Positions 7,552-21,600 of a DNA stretch of 25,295 bases are shown piece by piece. The DNA comes from Basidiobolus meristosporus CBS 931.73 (lineage: Eukaryota; Basidiobolomycota; Basidiobolomycetes; Basidiobolales; Basidiobolaceae). The stretch lies in the NCBI GenBank assembly GCA_002104905.1, contig MCFE01000933.1, forward strand, positions 1 through 25,295, in the 5' to 3' direction. Numbering within the stretch: the first letter of the stretch is position 1; each line of letters opens with the position of its first letter. Below the pieces are notes generated by a model. It ran no database searches, was not told the origin of the DNA, and saw only the letters and a program-made list of their open reading frames with translations. Position numbers and translations under genes: made by a program.

Positions 7552-9585
7552 ATAATGGCAGGTGTAAGTTCCGCAATCATCCGCAGGAAATATATTGGAT
7601 GATCACCCGCGGCAGTAAATAGCACAAACCGAACAACCATTCGTTGTGGGGTTTACAATATGTACATATCACTCTCGGGTCAACACTTGCGCTGCCCCAT
7701 TGGCCCATAAGCCATACATATAAGTTCTTAATTTGCCACAATGTCACATCCAGTGATAGCAGACTGCAATTAGTTCCTGGTTGTTCGGATTTACAGCCCT
7801 CAATGGTGTAGCATTTTGGTCACAAACCTTATGCATCACAGAATCATCCAAAGCTTGTTGAGTACCTATTGATCGCCCATCCTGACATATAATTGGACAA
7901 ATAGTCAGGAAACATCGCACCACTCCCACGAGACGTGGTGTCGATCTAAACTGGCATGTGGCTTCAACCCAACCATAACTACTCTTACCCGGTTATCTCG
8001 CTACATATATGTATATATATATATGTACTAACTTCAGTCACGCTACGGGATTTGGAATGTATCGTATGGGTTGAACTGAGAGCTGGGATATCTTTGTTAT
8101 TCCATTTCGGTCAACCTCGACTTGGCCCACTAATCCTATCCGCATTAGTGAGAACGAATAGGAATCAAAGCCGATAAACATTGGATTGTTATCAGCCAGC
8201 ATCAGATTTCGCAAACAACCATGGGCTCGATCAATCAATAGCAGTTTACTGACGCTCTGGCATTGCGCTAAACAGTTTGCCAAGGAGTATCAATGCAAAG
8301 CCCTCACACGTATACATATCCATATGGTGGAAAGGTCGGGAAAAAGAATATTTTCTCCCCGAAAGAAGTGTACCAAGTTGTTGGGTCAAGTCATAAGCGC
8401 CACAATCAGCAGAATGTCTGTTGTGAGTTTTGTTGAAGAATCCTTTGTGTGTACTACACGAAAGTGGTGATTTAGATTCAGACTTCTTCTGTGGGAATCC
8501 TTCATCTCGCCATGGGGCTATCCTTCCGCTAACCAGTTTCTGTCATCGCTTCTTTGGAAGCGGCCCTCGCTATTCCATTTGGTGATTCTCACACAGCCTA
8601 CGCCAACAACCCGTGCGCTGGGTAAGACTTGTTATTCGGGGGTATCGGTCCTCAACTGTGAACACAGAGTATAAACTGGGGAGGGACGCCAATCTCAACA
8701 AGTGAGAATTATAGTGAGCAACTTGGGTTTTCTGGATTGTTAGACGTTGATGCTTTCAAGCTTCTGACCCAAGTCTTTTTTGGTTAACATAATGACCGTT
8801 TGTCCAGTAGCCCTATATCTGCCCAAGTAGCTGTAGATCCAAGGTATCGGCGCCTAACCAGCAGCCTGGGTGTGTGGAGGGTGGTACCAGAAGAAAAAGC
8901 TGTCTACTCGTCACTTCTGTAGTGGATATTTCAGTGACAACAGGCATTAGAGAATATGAGATTGAAGTCTACGATATAGTACAAGAGTGAGGAGGGAAAA
9001 TAACAGCAGGGCTGAAGTGGTATGAACTCCACTAGCGAAACATCTGTTATGGAGGCATTTCCATTTGTAGTGTAGTTTATACAGTAACAGACGAATCCAG
9101 CGCATTAGAAACGTTAGGTTTCCACGTATGATAAGGATAAGCCAATCTATACGGCTTGTGTCTACCAGTGGCTGGAAAGTAAGACGGCTATCCATACAAA
9201 TAACATTGTGAGAGAAGCAAACGACCCATCCTACTGATTCTCAAGCAAGCGCCGGAAGCGTACGCACAGGAATCGATTCGTTGTTTGGTCGATGCTCGTT
9301 GACCGTTCGATAGCTTGAAGTTGATGATACCATACAGGAGTACTTTTTTGGTCATCGACAGCAAACTAACCAAATATGGATATTCTCGAGTGCATTTTCT
9401 CCCCCCATTCATTAGCAATATCACCATTCAATTTCACAATGTTGCATTGTCATGACCTTACAGTTAATGCCGCTAAGCATCCTATGACATGGAAATGGAA
9501 CCATAGAAAAAACTTGGGGTCCAAATGCTTGTGAGCATGTGGATTTCCTAATACGTCGAAGGCCTGGATCTCGTTTATGCTATAT
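7552..9585. other. Gene-poor spacer between the 289-codon gene and the NRPS
   Basis: No convincing gene. A 47-codon frame at 8293-8436 (plus) starts MQSPHTYTYPYGGKVGKKNI and ends in a cysteine cluster (CCEFC). Around 8550-8615 a plus-strand frame includes IPFGDSHTAYANNPCAG just before a GTAAGA. Either could be an exon of a small secreted protein or pseudogene debris. I could not join them into a gene. A minus-strand cysteine-containing frame at 7744-7929 starts only at GTG. Nothing else was recognised. Confidence 0.4.
8003..8026. repeat. TA-rich simple repeat
   Basis: ACATATATG followed by an alternating TA run. It is a short low-complexity tract of the kind common in fungal intergenic DNA, and no function can be inferred. 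Confidence 0.7.
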
Positions 9586-9591
9586 TTTATT
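9586..9591 (-). terminator. Polyadenylation signal AATAAA of the NRPS gene
   Basis: On the minus strand, AATAAA occurs about 33 bases after the NRPS stop codon, within an AT-rich tract. It supports the view that this bacterial-style gene is expressed as an ordinary eukaryotic transcript and is not bacterial contamination. No rho-independent hairpin-plus-T terminator was noticed. Confidence 0.5.
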
Positions 9592-9623
9592 ACTTAAATT
9601 CTCAAGTACATATCATCTTGATT

Positions 9624-12600
9624 CTACGCAGTGAGATTCCGTTGCTGCTGTAATTCCTCGAGTCTCGAGTAGAGGACAGATCCAATATGTGCCATGGGTT
9701 CAGGCCTATTCATCTCCAGATGTGCACATTCAACCTCATGTACTTCGATCTTTCCGCGAACAAATGGCGCCCAGCTGTTGGGATCAATCAAGAGGGCGGT
9801 TTCTTCTGAGGGAACTGTTGCGCTGAAGAACAATATATCACCAGAAAACATCGAAGGAGAATATTGGCTTGAAACACGCGAATTGTTTCTCACGACATTT
9901 CGTACTGTTTCCCATAGCGCTTGGCCTTCTCCAGGTGTATATTTACTTCCGAAGCGAGCAAGGAGTTCAATATATGAGGTATCATGTTCATTCTCATCTA
10001 TACAACCTAGGGTCGACATGGCTTCAGCTCTAGAGTCCATCAAAGCAAGAAGATCAACCTTCTCGCCTTGCATCTCCAGCTGTACGGCCATATGGTGGGC
10101 TACAGTTCCACCAAACGACCATCCCAGTAGATTGTATGGTCCATGGGGCTGAATAAGTCGTATTTGATCAATGTAATCGCTTGCCATGTCCTCTAGTGTC
10201 AATGCGGGCCGACTATTTCCATCGAGTCCACGTGCTTGTATGCCGTACAGGGGCTGGTCTGCATGTAAGTGCTTTGCAAGACCAACAAAGCTCCAACTCA
10301 ATCCGAATATGGGGTGAACACAGAACAATGGAGACCGGTTACCATTTGGTTTGAGAGGTAACATCACATTGAATGCATCCTCATGACTACTATCTTGTTG
10401 CGGTAGCACCTGGACCAGTTCTTCGATGGTGGGAGCTTGGAAGATTGTCCTTAACTTCAGTTCGAAACCTAAGCTTGAACGTATCCTGCCAATCAACTTG
10501 ACGGCAAGTAATGAATGCCCGCCAATCATGAAGAAGTTATCGTGACGACCGACTCGTTCGATACTAAGAAGCTCCTCCCAGATGGCAGCCAGGGCGGTCT
10601 CGATCTCGCCCACTGGTGCCTCGTATTTCTGGCTGACGAGAGAGCTGCTGTCTGGCTCTGGAAGTGCCCGACGGTCGAGCTTGCCATTTGGAGTTAACGG
10701 CAGTTCATCCAGGCGAACAAATGCTGCTGGTGTCATGTAATCGGGCAGCTTCTCAGCAATGTAAGTGCGAAGCAAATGAGCAAGGCCCTCCTTGTGTTCA
10801 GCTACTACATATGCAACTAAACGTTTCTCGGTGCCCTCGCCCAGGGCTAGCACTGCTGCTTCTTTGACGAGAGGATGATCGACGAGACGAGCCTCAATCT
10901 CACCAGGCTCGATTCGGAATCCACGGATCTTGATTTGGTGGTCGTTACGGCCTAGATATTCCAAGTTGCCATCTGGCAGGTAGCGAGCCAGGTCTCCGGT
11001 CTTGTACATGCGACAACCTTCTTTATCGCTGAATGGATCGGGTAGGAATCGCTCGGCGGTCAAGTCGGGGCGGTTCAAATAGCCGCGTGCGACACCAGCT
11101 CCACCGATATGAAGCTCACCGACAGCCCCGAGTGGTACCGGCTTCCCGTGCGAGTCCAATAGGTAAAGTCGGGTGTTGGCAATAGGACGGCCAATGGGGA
11201 CATTGATGGCTTGATCCAGTGGTGTGCTCATGTCGTAGACGGAACACCCGACCACTGTTTCTGTGGGTCCATACTCGTTGACTATCCGCACACCAGGCTG
11301 AATGCTGCGCCAAAGTGCTACTGTCGAAGGACTCAGCGCTTCTCCACCAACTACGAACGTATCCACTCGCGTTTTCGCTCCATCTGCCTGTAGGCGTCGA
11401 CCCATCAGGTCAAGGTGGGCTGGGGTGATCTTCAGCAAGCCCTCACCCTGTGCTTGGCGCACGTAGGCTTCCAGTGCCACCATTTCATCGCCTGACTTCA
11501 GTAGTGTCACAGTGCTGCCATAAAGAAGCGGGGTCCACAAGCTGGTAACGGTCGCGTCGAAGGAGAGTGATGATGATACCACAGAGCCTTGCTTAGGTGC
11601 GTACGTTTGCACTGCCCAGTGCAAGTAGTTGCACGCGCCGCTGTGAGGAATCATTACACCCTTGGGTGTACCAGTGGAGCCAGAGGTGTAGATCAGATAA
11701 GCAAGATGCTCGGAGGTAAGGTCAAGGATATGCGGGTTGGTGGCTGGCAAATCAGGTACTTCATTCGGGTCAATCACAGTCAATGAAGCAATAGCAGCCT
11801 TGCCAAGTGCGGCACAGCCTGCTGCATCGGCAAGCAGAGCAATGGGTGCCGCATCCTTGAGGATGTGGCCAAGGCGCTCACTTGCATACACTGGATCGAG
11901 TGGAATGTAGGCACCACCGGCTTTCAGGATCGCCAGCAGGCCTACGACCATGGCCGGACTGCGCTCCACACAGATCGCCACAAGAGTGTCAGGTCTGACT
12001 CCAACGGCGATGAGGTGATGAGCCAGGCGATTGGCGCATGCGTTGACCTCAGCATAGGTCAGGGTTACGGATTCATACACAATAGCCACAGCATCGGGGG
12101 ATCGAGAGACCTGCTGCTCAAAGAGATGATGGATACACAATTGGTCTGGATAGATTTCGTCAGTTGTGTTCCACGAACGAAGCAACAAATTAAGCTCATC
12201 CACAGGCATGACTTCTAATTCACGAGAGGCCATTGTAGACGTGAACTCCAACGCATCCGATAGACTCTGCAGTGCCTGTCTCATATATTCCGCAATACGT
12301 ACTGAATCAAATGGCTGAACCACCTGTGCAGTCACACCGAGTGCATCACCAAAGTCTTCTACCGACATTACAAATGGGTAATTCGTACGCTCTTGCCCTT
12401 CAAGATACTCGATACCTGGAATTCCTATATTTTCAACTGCCACTTGTTCATTATGGCGGTAGTTCAAAAGGGCACTGAACATTGGGGTACCCGAGGCGAC
12501 GCTACTGCATCTTTGAGCGAGCGCCAACGAAGCATACTCATGCTCCATCAATGCAGCTAAGGATGTATGGGTTTTGCGAACGGTATCCTGAACACTACCA

Positions 12601-15600
12601 GATCCCACATCAATACGGAGTGGTAAGGTATTGATGAATGGACCCATTGTGCTTCTGAGTCCCGAGCCAGCATTCATACGCCCGAAGAGCACAGTACCAA
12701 ACACTACGTGATGCTGTCCACTAGTTCTGGCAATCACCTGTGCCCAAGCCAGATGGCACAAGCTGGCAAGACTGACGCCCATCGATTTGGCATGCTCCCG
12801 AAGGCGGTCATTCAGGTCCTGTGGTAGTCTGAGGTGGGTTTCAGTGATATCTAGGCCGTCACCGTGCACATCTGACAGCCCAAAAGGCAAGGCTGGCGTG
12901 TCGATTTCGCCAAGCATCTGGGTGAAGAAACGCTCATGTGCCTCAACATTGGGTCCTGCACGAGCTTGTGCAATGAGGTTACGGAACGGTTGTGGTGATG
13001 GTAGTGGGTCACCTTCACCATCCATGAATGCTTGGATCTCCATGTGCATGAGCTTCAATGAAGTATTGTCATCAATGATGTGATGCATCAGTTGAATCAC
13101 TATCCATCTGCCATCATCATCCTGGGCAGCCACATAACGTAACAACGGTGCCTGGGTCAAGTCGATGCTATGCTCGCGGGGATCGAACCGTTGCTTCAGT
13201 TGCTCCACAATAGGGCCATCGGATGAGTTGAGCGACAGCTCGGTGAAGGACAAAGTTGCATGGCGCAATACAACCTGAGCAGGGGTGGAAAGACCTTCCC
13301 ACATAATGCCCGTGCGCAAGATGTCATGGCGATCTACCACCTTTTGCACAGCGCCAAGGTAACGATCGAGGACGTCTTTGCTATCGAAGGCGATGGCACT
13401 AATGAGTAGATATGGGTCGCCCTTGCTGACCATCATATGATGGAATAGCATGCCATCCTGCAATGGAGCCAGGGCGTAGATATCTTGAATATTACTAACA
13501 CCTCCTTCGACCTGGCTGACGATATGATCAATATCACTCTGAGTCAAATCAATGAGTGGAAGCATTTCCGGAGTTATTTCGGTGGTGCCAGGAGTTATAA
13601 GGTTCGCGGGTGCCGCTGCCATAAAAGAAACATGGTTCTGGTTAAGAGATTGTGCTAGTACACTCAGAGTTGGGGTATCGAACAAAGAACGGACAGATAG
13701 CCCAAGGCCAATGCGACGAAGGCGTTCAATCAGCTGTACAGCGAGTAGGGAATGGCCACCGAGCATGAAGAAGTTGTCATGACGACCAACTCGTTCGATA
13801 CTAAGGAGCTCCTCCCAGATGGCAGCCAGGACGGTCTCGATCTCGCCCACCGGTGCCTCGTATTTCTGGCTGACGAGAGAGCTGCTGTCTGGCTCTGGAA
13901 GTGCCCGACGGTCGAGTTTGCCATTTGCAGTCAGTGGAAGTTTGTCCATGCGAACAAATGCCGTTGGGATCATGTAATCAGGTAGTTTTTCTGCCACATG
14001 AGAGCGAAGCAAATGCGCAAGTTCCTCCTCGTGTGCAGCAACAACATATGCAACTAGACGCTTGTCAGAGTCGTCACCGACTGCAAGTACCGCTGCTTCT
14101 TTGACCAGTGGGTGATCAACAAGACGAGCCTCAATCTCCCCGAGTTCAATACGGAAACCGCGGATCTTGACTTGGTGATCGTTACGACCCAAAAAGATGA
14201 GGCTGCCATCACTTTGGTAGCGACCGAGGTCACCAGTCCGGTACATGCGAGCACCTGGCGTCTTGCTGAATGGGTCAAGTGGGAACCGCTCAGCTGTCAG
14301 TTCTGGTCGGTTCAGGTATCCACGGGTGACACCAGCACCTCCGATGTACAGCTCGCCAACCACTCCCATAGGCACGGGATTGCCGCGAGTGTCCAGGATG
14401 TACGTGGTCAGATCAGGGATTCTTGCACCAATGGGACTAATCGCCTGTGTGCAGTCCGTCTTCTTCATCACACGGTAGGTGACATGGACTGTGGTCTCCG
14501 TGATGCCATACATGTTCACGATCTTGGGGGAGTGTTCAGATCGGGTGGCGTACCATGGCTGCAGGATGGCCGGCTCGAGGGCCTCCCCTCCGAAGATCAC
14601 GTAGCGCAATTGGTCCTGGAGCTCACTTTGCGCGTGGCACGCAATCAGCGGCTTGAAGGCGCTCGGGGTAAGGTTCAGCACGGTGATGCCTTGCTCACAG
14701 ATCAGTTCATAGAGGTCCTCGGAGGAACGAGTGACATGGTGAGATGGGAGCACCAACTTACCACCATATCGCAGAGCACCCCACAGCTCCCACACGGAGA
14801 AATCGAAGCTGTACGAGTGCAGCAGGCACCAGACATCGTTTTCGTTGAACTGGTACCAGGCGGCCGTTGCATCAAACAGGCGAGTGACCTGTGCGTGCTC
14901 CACCATCACACCCTTAGGCTTTCCAGTGGATCCAGAGGTGTAGATGACGTAGGCAAGGTGATGCGAGGTCAGGCTGGTGACTTGTGGGTTGGTGGCGGGG
15001 TGTTCTTCGAACTGCGCATTGGGGTCGACCACCGTCAGTGAAGCGAGTGATGCTTCACCAATAGTGTTGCCACCATGCTCGTCCGCCAAGAGAATGGAGG
15101 GCGACGCATCGGAAACAATATCGTTGAGTCGTTCACTAGCATACACCGGGTCCAGTGGCAAGTAAGCGCCACCAGCCTTCAAGATGGCCAGTATTCCAAT
15201 GACGATTGCAACGGAACGCTCTACGCAGAGTGCAACAAGGGTGTCAGGCTTGACTCCGAGCTCAATGAGATGATGGGCGAGGCGATTGGCACGCTCGTTG
15301 ACCTCAGAATAGGTCAGTGTCTGAGATTCCGACACAACAGCTATGGCGTTGGGGAAGCGAGTGACCTGCTCCTCGAATAGTTGGTGGATACATTGGTGAT
15401 TTGTATAAGGCTCATCAGTGATGTTCCATTTTTCAATTAAAAGCTTTTGTTCTGACGAAGAAAGTAGATTCACTGATGAAACAGACTGCCCGGCATCGGT
15501 GGCTATAGCTTGCAACATGGCTTGCAAATATCCGATATGTCTCTCGATGGTGGATTGCTCAAAGAGGGCAGTCGAGTACCCAAGATGGCCGATAATCTCG

Positions 15601-18600
15601 TCATTCTCTTCGTACAGCTCAAGGTCCAGGTCAAACTTGACAATATCATAGGTCACTTCGGCTGGTGATATTATTATTCCTGGTAGATGTACTTCACCTT
15701 CGTCATTATTTTGCCAGGCAAACATCACTTGGAAGAGTGGGGTCTGATCCATTCTACGAGGCGGCTTTGTAATCTCCACCACTTGCTCAAATGGTAGATC
15801 CTGATGAGCTTGGGCAGCCACTGCAAATTGACGGACACGCTCCAGTAGCTCCGACCCGCTTGGATTACCGGAAAGATCAACGCGAAGAACCAGGGTATTT
15901 ACAAAGAATCCGATCAATTGCTCGATCGCGCGATGGTTGCGATTGGCGCTTGGTGTGCCAATCATTATATCATCTTGTCCTGAGAGTCGCGACAGCACAG
16001 CACTCCATGCTGCCAGGATAGTCATGAACAATGTTGCTCCATTCTGCTGACTGAGGCGCTTAAGGGCCAATGTTGTGTGCGAGTCCACACGAATTGGCAT
16101 CCGGGCTCCTGCAAACGATTGCCGAGAAGGACGAGGCCGGTCAGTTGGCAGGGTGATTGACACAGGTGCCCCGGCGAGTGCATTGCGCCAGAACTCGCTT
16201 TGTTCCTGGAGCCTATCACCGCTGAGCCACTTTCTCTGCCAGGCGGCATAGTCGGGGTACTGGAGGGTAAGTGGGGCTAATGGGTCGGGTAGACCATTAT
16301 GGAATGCTGTGTAGAGGTCACTCAGCTCACGAGTCAACAGTCCCATTGACCAACCATCCGAGACAATATGATGCTGTGTTAGCAAGAAGACGTGATCATT
16401 GTGAGCAAGCTGAATCAATTTCGCACGAACCAACGGCCCAGTTTCGAGGTTAAAAGGTGCACTAGCCTCGACAGCACTCAGCTCCTGAAGACGCTTATCC
16501 ATATCAGGCTCGCCCCGGATGTCATAAGCGGACATACCAATTCCTAAGTTCGCAGGCAGGAGCTGGACTCTGGGTTGACCGTCAACAGTGATAAAGATGG
16601 AACGTAGTGATTCGTGTCGGCTGAATACGGTATTCAAAGCACGCTGAAGTGCAATTTGATCAAGAGTTCCGCGCAGACGGAGCGCCATTGGCATATGATA
16701 GATGTCACTGACACCCTCGATCTGAGCGAGGAACCACAAACGTTGTTGAGCAAAAGATGGCATTAGAGCGGCTCCTCGAGATACCGGCATGATACTATCA
16801 AACACCTGCTCCTTTTGAGATAGCTGCTTAGTAATCACATTCGCAAGATCAGACAATATTGGTGAGGCGAATAGTGAAGTCAACTGAAGCTGTATACCGA
16901 GAACAGAGACCCGATTCATCAAACGCACGGCAAGTAAGGAGTGGCCACCAAGCATGAAGAAGTTATCGTGACGACCGACTCGTTCGATACTAAGGAGCTC
17001 CTCCCAGATGGCAGCCAGGGCGGTCTCGACCTCGCCCACTGGTGCCTCGTATTTCTGGCTGACGAGAGAGCTGCTGTCTGGCTCTGGAAGTGCCCGACGG
17101 TCGAGCTTGCCATTTGGAGTTAACGGCAGTTCATCCAGGCGAACAAATGCTGCTGGTGTCATGTAATCGGGCAGCTTCTCAGCAACATGAGTGCGGAGCA
17201 AATGAGCAAGGCCTTCCTTGTGCTCAGCAACTACATATGCAACTAAACGTTTCTCGGTGCCCTCGCCCAGGGCTAGCACTGCTGCTTCCTTGACGAGAGG
17301 ATGATCGACGAGACGAGCCTCAATCTCACCAGGCTCGATTCGGAATCCACGGATCTTGATTTGGTGGTCGTTACGGCCTAGATATTCCAAGTTGCCATCT
17401 GGCAGGTAGCGAGCCAGGTCTCCGGTCTTGTACATGCGGCAACCTTCTTTATCACTGAATGGATCAGCCAAGAAACTCTGTGCGGTCAATTCAGGTCTAT
17501 TGAGATAGCCTCTTGCCACTCCTACTCCTCCAATATACATTTCACCTACTGCTCCTAATGGTACAGGTTGTCCAAAAGCATCCAGAAGGTAGACTCGCTT
17601 GTTTGAAATAGCACGGCCGATCGGTACAATATTTCCCGAGAAATCTGGAGGGCACTTCCATGCTATGGCACTGACAGTAGTCTCTGTTGGTCCGTAATCG
17701 TTAATAATTCTACCGTTGGGAATTAATCGCTGAAGTGTACGGAGCAGTGTTATTGGGAGCGCTTCACCAGCCATGATCAGTGTCAAAGATGTGGTTAAGG
17801 GTGGCAAAGACGAGCAGTCTTGGAGCATTGCTGGTGTTAGAATAGTTTGAGTTATTGAATACCGCTCCAGGTAATCCCATAGAAGAACTCTGTGAAGTCG
17901 GACGTAGTCAGGCAGTAGGTGCAGACAAGCTCCCCATCCAAGTGCATTGAACATCTCCAGGGCACCGCCATCGAAGCTGAATGAGAAGAACTGCATAACT
18001 CGACTTGTAGGCCTGATGCCAAAAACGTCGGCTCTGGTCTTGATAAGGCTCACAAATCCTTGGTGTTCCACCATTACACCTTTAGGTTTACCAGTAGAGC
18101 CAGAAGTGTAAATAACGTAGGCCAGATGATGTGAATTCAACTCTGGTACCTGGGGATTGATGGAGGGATAGTCTGAGTAAGTGTGTGGGTCCAATAAAGT
18201 AACCGAGGAAAGCACGGTTGAGCCGAGCATTGTTCGCCCAAGAGTATCGGCAATTAAGATAACTGGACGAGCATCACTAATGATATCTCTCAGTCGCTCA
18301 CTAGCATATGATGGGTCCAGAGGGACGTATGCGCCACCTGCTTTAAGGATTGCAAGTAAAGCTACTACTAGAGCAGGGCTGCGTTCCATGCAGATCGCTA
18401 CAAGAGTGTCGGGCTTGACACCGCGATCTATAAGAAGATGTGCAAGGCGATTGGCGCACGCATTGACTTCAGCGTAGGTAAGTGTCTGTGACTCGTACAC
18501 AATGGCCACCGAATCAGGCGAATGAATGGCATGTTCCTCGAATAGATGATGAATACACATCTGGTCCGGGTAATCCATATCTGTGGCGTTCCATGAATAA

Positions 18601-21600
18601 AGTAGCATATTACGCTCATCCACAGGAACGACCTCCATTTCCTGAGCAGGCATGCTTGGCGTGAGCTCCAAAGCATCAGCCAGACTTAACAATGACTGTT
18701 GCATGTACTCGGCTATACGAACTGAATCGAAAGGCTCAACAATTTGAGCGGTTACACCGAGAGCGTCACCGAAATCTTCTACCGACATTCCGAATGGGTA
18801 ATTCGTACGCTCTTGCCCCTCAAGATACTCGATGCCAGCGATTTCTGTTTCCTCACTTGATACTTGATTATGGTGACGGTAGTTCAAGATGGCGCTGAAC
18901 ATTGGGGTACCTGAAGCGACGCTACTGCATCTTTGAGCGAGCGCCAACGAAGCATACTCATGCTCCATCAATGCAGCTAAGGATGTATGGGTTTTGCGAA
19001 CGGTATCCTGAACACTATCAGATCCCACATCAATACGGAGTGGTAAGGTATTGATGAATGGACCCATTGTGCTTCTGAGTCCCGAGCCAGCATTCATACG
19101 CCCGAAGAGCACAGTACCAAACACTACGTGATGCTGTCCACTAGTTCTGGCAATCACCTGTGCCCAAGCCAGATGGCACAAGCTGGCAAGACTGACGCCC
19201 ATCGATTTGGCATGCTCTCGAAGGCGGTCATTCAGGTCCTGTGGTAGTCTGAGGTGGGTTTCAGTAATACCAAGACCTTCATTGTGAACATCTGATAGCC
19301 CAAAAGGCAAGGCTGGCGTGTCGATTTCGCCAAGCATCTGGGTGAAGAAACGCTCATGTGCCTCGACATTGGGTCCTGCACGAGCTTGTGCAATGAGGTT
19401 ACGGAACGGTTGTGGTGATGGTAGTGAGTCACCTTCACCATCCATGAATGCTTGGATCTCCATGTACATTAGCTGCACTGAAGTATTGTCATCAATGATG
19501 TGATGCATCAGTTGAATCACTATCCATCTGCCATCATCATCCTGGGCAGCCACATAACGTAACAACGGTGCCTGGGTCAAGTCGATGCTATGCTCGCGGG
19601 GATCGAACCGTTGCTTCAGTTGCTCCACAATAGAGCCATCGGATGAGTTGAGCGACAGCTCGGTGAAGGACAAAGTTGCATGGCGCAATACAACCTGAGC
19701 AGGGGTGGAAAGACCTTCCCACATAATGCCCGTGCGCAAGATATCATGGCGATCTACCACCTTTTGCACAGCGCCAAGGTAACGATCGAGGACAGCTCTG
19801 CTATCGAAGGCAAGTGCACTGATGAGCAAATACGGGTCACCCTTAGTCGACATGATGTGATGGAATAGCATGCCATCCTGCAATGGAGCCAGGGCGTAGA
19901 TATCTTGAATATTACTAACACCTCCTTCGACCTGGCTGACGATACGATCAATATCACTCTGAGTCAAATCAATGAGTGGAAGCATTTCCGGAGTTATTTC
20001 GGTGGTTTCGTGCTTAATAAGATTTGGAGGTATCATTGATGCTGCTGCAACAGATATACGGTCACAATTGAGAGATTGAGCTAGTATGCTCAAAGTAGGA
20101 GTATTGAATAGAGCACGAATAGGTAGAACGAGTCCAATGCGACGAAGGCGTTCAATCAGCTGTACAGCGAGTAGGGAATGGCCACCGAGCATGAAGAAGT
20201 TGTCATGACGTCCTACTCTATTGATCTGGAGCAACTCTTCCCAGATGGCAGCCAGGGCGGTCTCGATCTCGCCCACTGGTGCCTCGTATTTCTGGCTGAC
20301 GAGAGAGTCACTATCGGGCTCTGGAAGTGCCCGACGGTCGAGTTTGCCATTTGCAGTCAGTGGAAGTTTGTCCATGCGAACAAATGCCGTTGGGATCATG
20401 TAATCAGGTAGTTTTTCTGCCACATGAGAGCGAAGCAAATGCGCAAGTTCCTCCTCGTGTGCAGCAACAACATATGCAACTAGACGCTTGTCAGAGTCGT
20501 CACCGACTGCAAGTACCGCTGCTTCTTTGACCAGTGGGTGATCAACAAGACGAGCCTCAATCTCCCCGAGTTCAATACGGAAACCGCGGATCTTGACTTG
20601 GTGGTCGTTACGACCCAAAAAGATGAGGCTGCCATCACTTTGGTAGCGACCGAGGTCACCAGTCCGGTACATGCGAGCACCTGGCGTCTTGCTGAATGGG
20701 TCAAGTGGGAACCGCTCAGCTGTCAGCTCTGGTCGGTTCAGGTATCCACGGGTGACACCAGCACCTCCGATGTACAGCTCGCCAACCACTCCCATAGGCA
20801 CAGGATTGCCGCGGGTGTCCAGGATGTACGTGGTCAGATCAGGGATTCTTGAACCAATGGGACTAATCACCTGTGTGCAGTCCGTCTTCTTCATCACACG
20901 GTAAGTGACATGGACTGTGGTCTCCGTGATGCCATACATGTTCACGATCTTGGGGGAGTGTTCAGATCGGGTGGCGTACCATGGCTGCAGGATGGCCGGC
21001 TCGAGGGCCTCCCCTCCGAAGATCACGTAGCGCAATTGGTCCTGGAGCTCACTTTGCGCGTGGCACGCAATCAGCGGCTTGAAGGCGCTCGGGGTAAGGT
21101 TCAGCACGGTGATGCCTTGCTCACAGATCAGTTCATAGAGGTCCTCGGAGGAACGAGTGACATGGTGGGATGGGAGCACCAACTTACCACCATATCGCAG
21201 AGCACCCCACAGCTCCCACACGGAGAAATCGAAGCTGTACGAGTGCAGCAGGCACCAGACATCGTTTTCGTTGAACTGGTACCAGGCGGCCGTTGCATCA
21301 AACAGGCGAGTGACCTGTGCGTGCTCCACCATCACACCCTTAGGCTTTCCAGTGGATCCAGAGGTGTAGATGACGTAAGCAAGGTGATGCGAGGTCAGGC
21401 TGGTGACTTGTGGGTTGGTGGCGGGGTGTTCTTCGAACTGCGCATTGGGGTCGACCACCGTCAGTGAAGCGAGTGATGCTTCACCAATAGTGTTGCTACC
21501 ATGCTCGTCCGCCAAGAGAATGGAGGGCGACGCATCGGAAACAATATCGTTGAGTCGTTCACTAGCATACACCGGGTCCAGTGGCAAATAAGCGCCACCA

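Noticed and set aside
1-9600. CRISPR arrays, tRNA or rRNA genes
   Set aside because: No regularly spaced repeats, cloverleaf-like sequence or rRNA signatures were seen on either strand.
9694-10152. 152-codon plus-strand frame
   Set aside because: It lies antisense to the thioesterase, whose catalytic triad is intact on the minus strand. The plus-strand peptide has no recognisable features.
14112-15041. 309-codon plus-strand open frame, repeated in part as 20538-20852 and 20910-21467
   Set aside because: It is antisense to the A4 and A2 domains. It is open only because the minus-strand NRPS codons avoid certain triplets, and it appears twice because the DNA is duplicated. It has no protein motifs.
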